Source: Bacillota bacterium (GTDB lineage Bacteria; Bacillota; Clostridia; Christensenellales; CAG-138). Taken from it: a DNA stretch of 24,363 bases. The stretch spans positions 1-24,363 of the forward strand of contig JAEWZS010000227.1 of NCBI GenBank assembly GCA_023458355.1, read 5' to 3'. The position numbers and the translations under genes are program-made. The notes under the pieces were generated by a model. The model had not been told where the DNA came from, did no database searches, and saw only the letters and a list, made by a program, of their open reading frames with translations. Position 1 is the stretch's first letter, and every line of letters begins with the position of its first letter. Below, in pieces: positions 23,263 to 24,363 of the stretch.

Positions 23263-23901
23263 TTAATTTTTCGAAATATCATGCTTGTTAGATTTCGGTT
23301 TTTTCGCTTGAAACAGCTTGCTCTCCGTACCTTTTATCAATCGCGATATGTTCTCGATATGGCGTATTACCATCATCGCAAAAAGCGATGCCGCGAGGAT
23401 AATCTTTAATGTTTCGTCCGCTCTAAAGACCGCAACCAGCACCACAAACGATGTGAAGCCAACGAGCGAACCCAAGGAAACCATCTGCGAAAGGTAGATG
23501 ATGATAAAACCGATTACAGTCGCTGCAGCACCGAATAAAGGATCTATCATCCAAGCGATACCCATGGAGGTCGCAACGCCTTTGCCGCCCTTGAAGCCGA
23601 AAATGGCAGGGAAGTCGTGACCTATCACTGCGAAAAAGCCCGCGATATACGCACCGGTTTCACCGGCTAGGAGCCTTCCGATGAGAATGGCGAGAATGCC
23701 TTTTGCAAAATCGCCCAGGAACGTAAAAACGCCGGGCTTCATGCCGAATACACGAAGCATGTTGGTGGTTCCGGCATTGCCGCTGCCATGTTGGCGAACA
23801 TCATTATGGTAGCGGTATTTGCTTAAAAACACGGCAGTCTGCAAATTGCCAATCAGATAACCTGCTAAAATGCAGGCGAGATAAATGAGTTTAAATTCCA
23901 A
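23263..23901 (-). CDS. plsY: Glycerol-3-phosphate acyltransferase PlsY
   Basis: 212 residues, an integral membrane enzyme that transfers the acyl group of acyl-phosphate to glycerol-3-phosphate, the first step of phospholipid synthesis. All three PlsY active-site motifs are complete: GSGNAGTTNMLR, GHDFPAIFGFKGGKGVAT and RHIENISRL. Five or so membrane segments surround them. The start is TTG 23901, with AGGAGG seven bases upstream. It begins 27 nt after der and is probably cotranscribed. A lysine-rich tail (KKPKSNKHDISKN) ends the protein. Confidence 0.97.
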   Translation of the reverse strand: MEFKLIYLACILAGYLIGNLQTAVFLSKYRYHNDVRQHGSGNAGTTNMLRVFGMKPGVFTFLGDFAKGILAILIGRLLAGETGAYIAGFFAVIGHDFPAIFGFKGGKGVATSMGIAWMIDPLFGAAATVIGFIIIYLSQMVSLGSLVGFTSFVVLVAVFRADETLKIILAASLFAMMVIRHIENISRLIKGTESKLFQAKKPKSNKHDISKN

Positions 23902-23928
23902 GACGGGCCTCCTAATTACCTTTCATAG

Positions 23929-24363
23929 CTAAAAGCCTTCTTTTTCTCCGCGCTTTCTTACATAAATACGCAGGGGTGTTGCGGTAAATCCAAACGACTT
24001 GCGGAAGTAGTTTTCCAAATACCGCTTATAGGAAAAGTGCATAATATCGGGGTCGTTTACAAACAGAACAAAAGTGGGAGGCTTAATGCCCGTTTGCGTC
24101 GCATAATAAATCTTAAGCCTTCGCCCCTTGTCCGAAGGGGGCTCATTCATGCTTACAGCCTCGGCCACAACGTCGTTGAGTGTGCCGGTCTTTATGCGGG
24201 TGCAGTTTTGCACGTATGCCATCTTTGCAGTCTCTAGAACCTTCGGAACGCGCTGGCCGGTCTTTGCGGAAATAAACAGCATCGGCACATAATCCATAAA
24301 CGCGAGATCGGAAGCAAGCTTTTTTTGAAACTCGTTCATGGTATGCGTGTCTTTTTCTATTTT
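23929..24363 (-). CDS. der: Ribosome-assembly GTPase Der (EngA), C-terminal part
   Basis: Open at the window edge; about 144 C-terminal residues are seen, ending in TAG. They begin in the second GTPase domain (DTHTMNEF and the G5 motif SAKTGQRV) and run through the KH-like RNA-binding domain (GRRLKIYYATQTGIKPPTFVLFVNDP, FSYKRYLENYFRKSFGFTATPLRIYVRKR). Der helps mature the 50S ribosomal subunit. An internal ATG at 24339 is not the start. Order der-plsY-spoIVA resembles the Firmicute der-(plsY)-gpsA-spoIVA cluster, but no gpsA lies between plsY and spoIVA here. Confidence 0.96.
   Translation of the reverse strand, partial: KIEKDTHTMNEFQKKLASDLAFMDYVPMLFISAKTGQRVPKVLETAKMAYVQNCTRIKTGTLNDVVAEAVSMNEPPSDKGRRLKIYYATQTGIKPPTFVLFVNDPDIMHFSYKRYLENYFRKSFGFTATPLRIYVRKRGEKEGF

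Noticed and set aside
1..24363. CRISPR array, insertion sequence, prophage or toxin-antitoxin pair
   Set aside because: No regularly spaced direct repeats, transposase, integrase or small paired genes were seen on either strand.

Overview
The window looks like chromosomal DNA from an endospore-forming Clostridia-type Firmicute of medium GC. It carries the sporulation genes spoIVA and spoIVFB (with the tail of a spoIVFA-like gene) and a spore photoproduct lyase homologue. It also has gene orders typical of that group: spoIVF, then the TIGR03960/DUF2344 radical SAM pair, then rng; and der-plsY-spoIVA. No plasmid or phage genes and no insertion sequence were recognised.

Layout. Positions 1-5293 (+) hold the end of a degenerate M23 protein, spoIVFB, the B12-type radical SAM protein, its DUF2344 partner and ribonuclease E/G. 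A strong bidirectional terminator (5317-5354) separates these from a minus-strand operon, marR then two ABC exporter half-transporters (10063-5386), with overlapping genes and a promoter/operator ahead of marR. Positions 10143-15748 are accessory: a GNAT acetyltransferase broken by one amber codon, a proline/threonine-linker lipoprotein, a flavin/Fe-S oxidoreductase and, divergent from it, an AT-rich class I isoprenoid-synthase-like gene. Next come a secreted, membrane-anchored beta-lactamase-type serine hydrolase (-), a spore photoproduct lyase homologue (+) and a small winged-helix-like protein (+).

Positions 19338-20973 form an island: a visibly GC-richer MefA-like MFS exporter lies among three copies of a roughly 50-bp hairpin repeat, one of which starts at the CCA end of a tRNA-Pro(GGG) gene and acts as its terminator. 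The rest (-) is tag (3-methyladenine glycosylase I), spoIVA with a sigma-E-like promoter, plsY and the 3' part of der.

How the genes work together. spoIVF (pro-sigma-K processing), spoIVA (coat basement layer) and the SPL homologue (spore DNA repair) all serve the spore. tag adds alkylation repair. The MarR/ABC operon and the MFS gene look like two independent drug-efflux modules. The most unusual points are the SPL homologue with serine at the catalytic cysteine position, the repeat-bounded MFS insertion beside tRNA-Pro, and the orphan isoprenoid-synthase-like gene. All calls come from reading the sequence; no database search was run.
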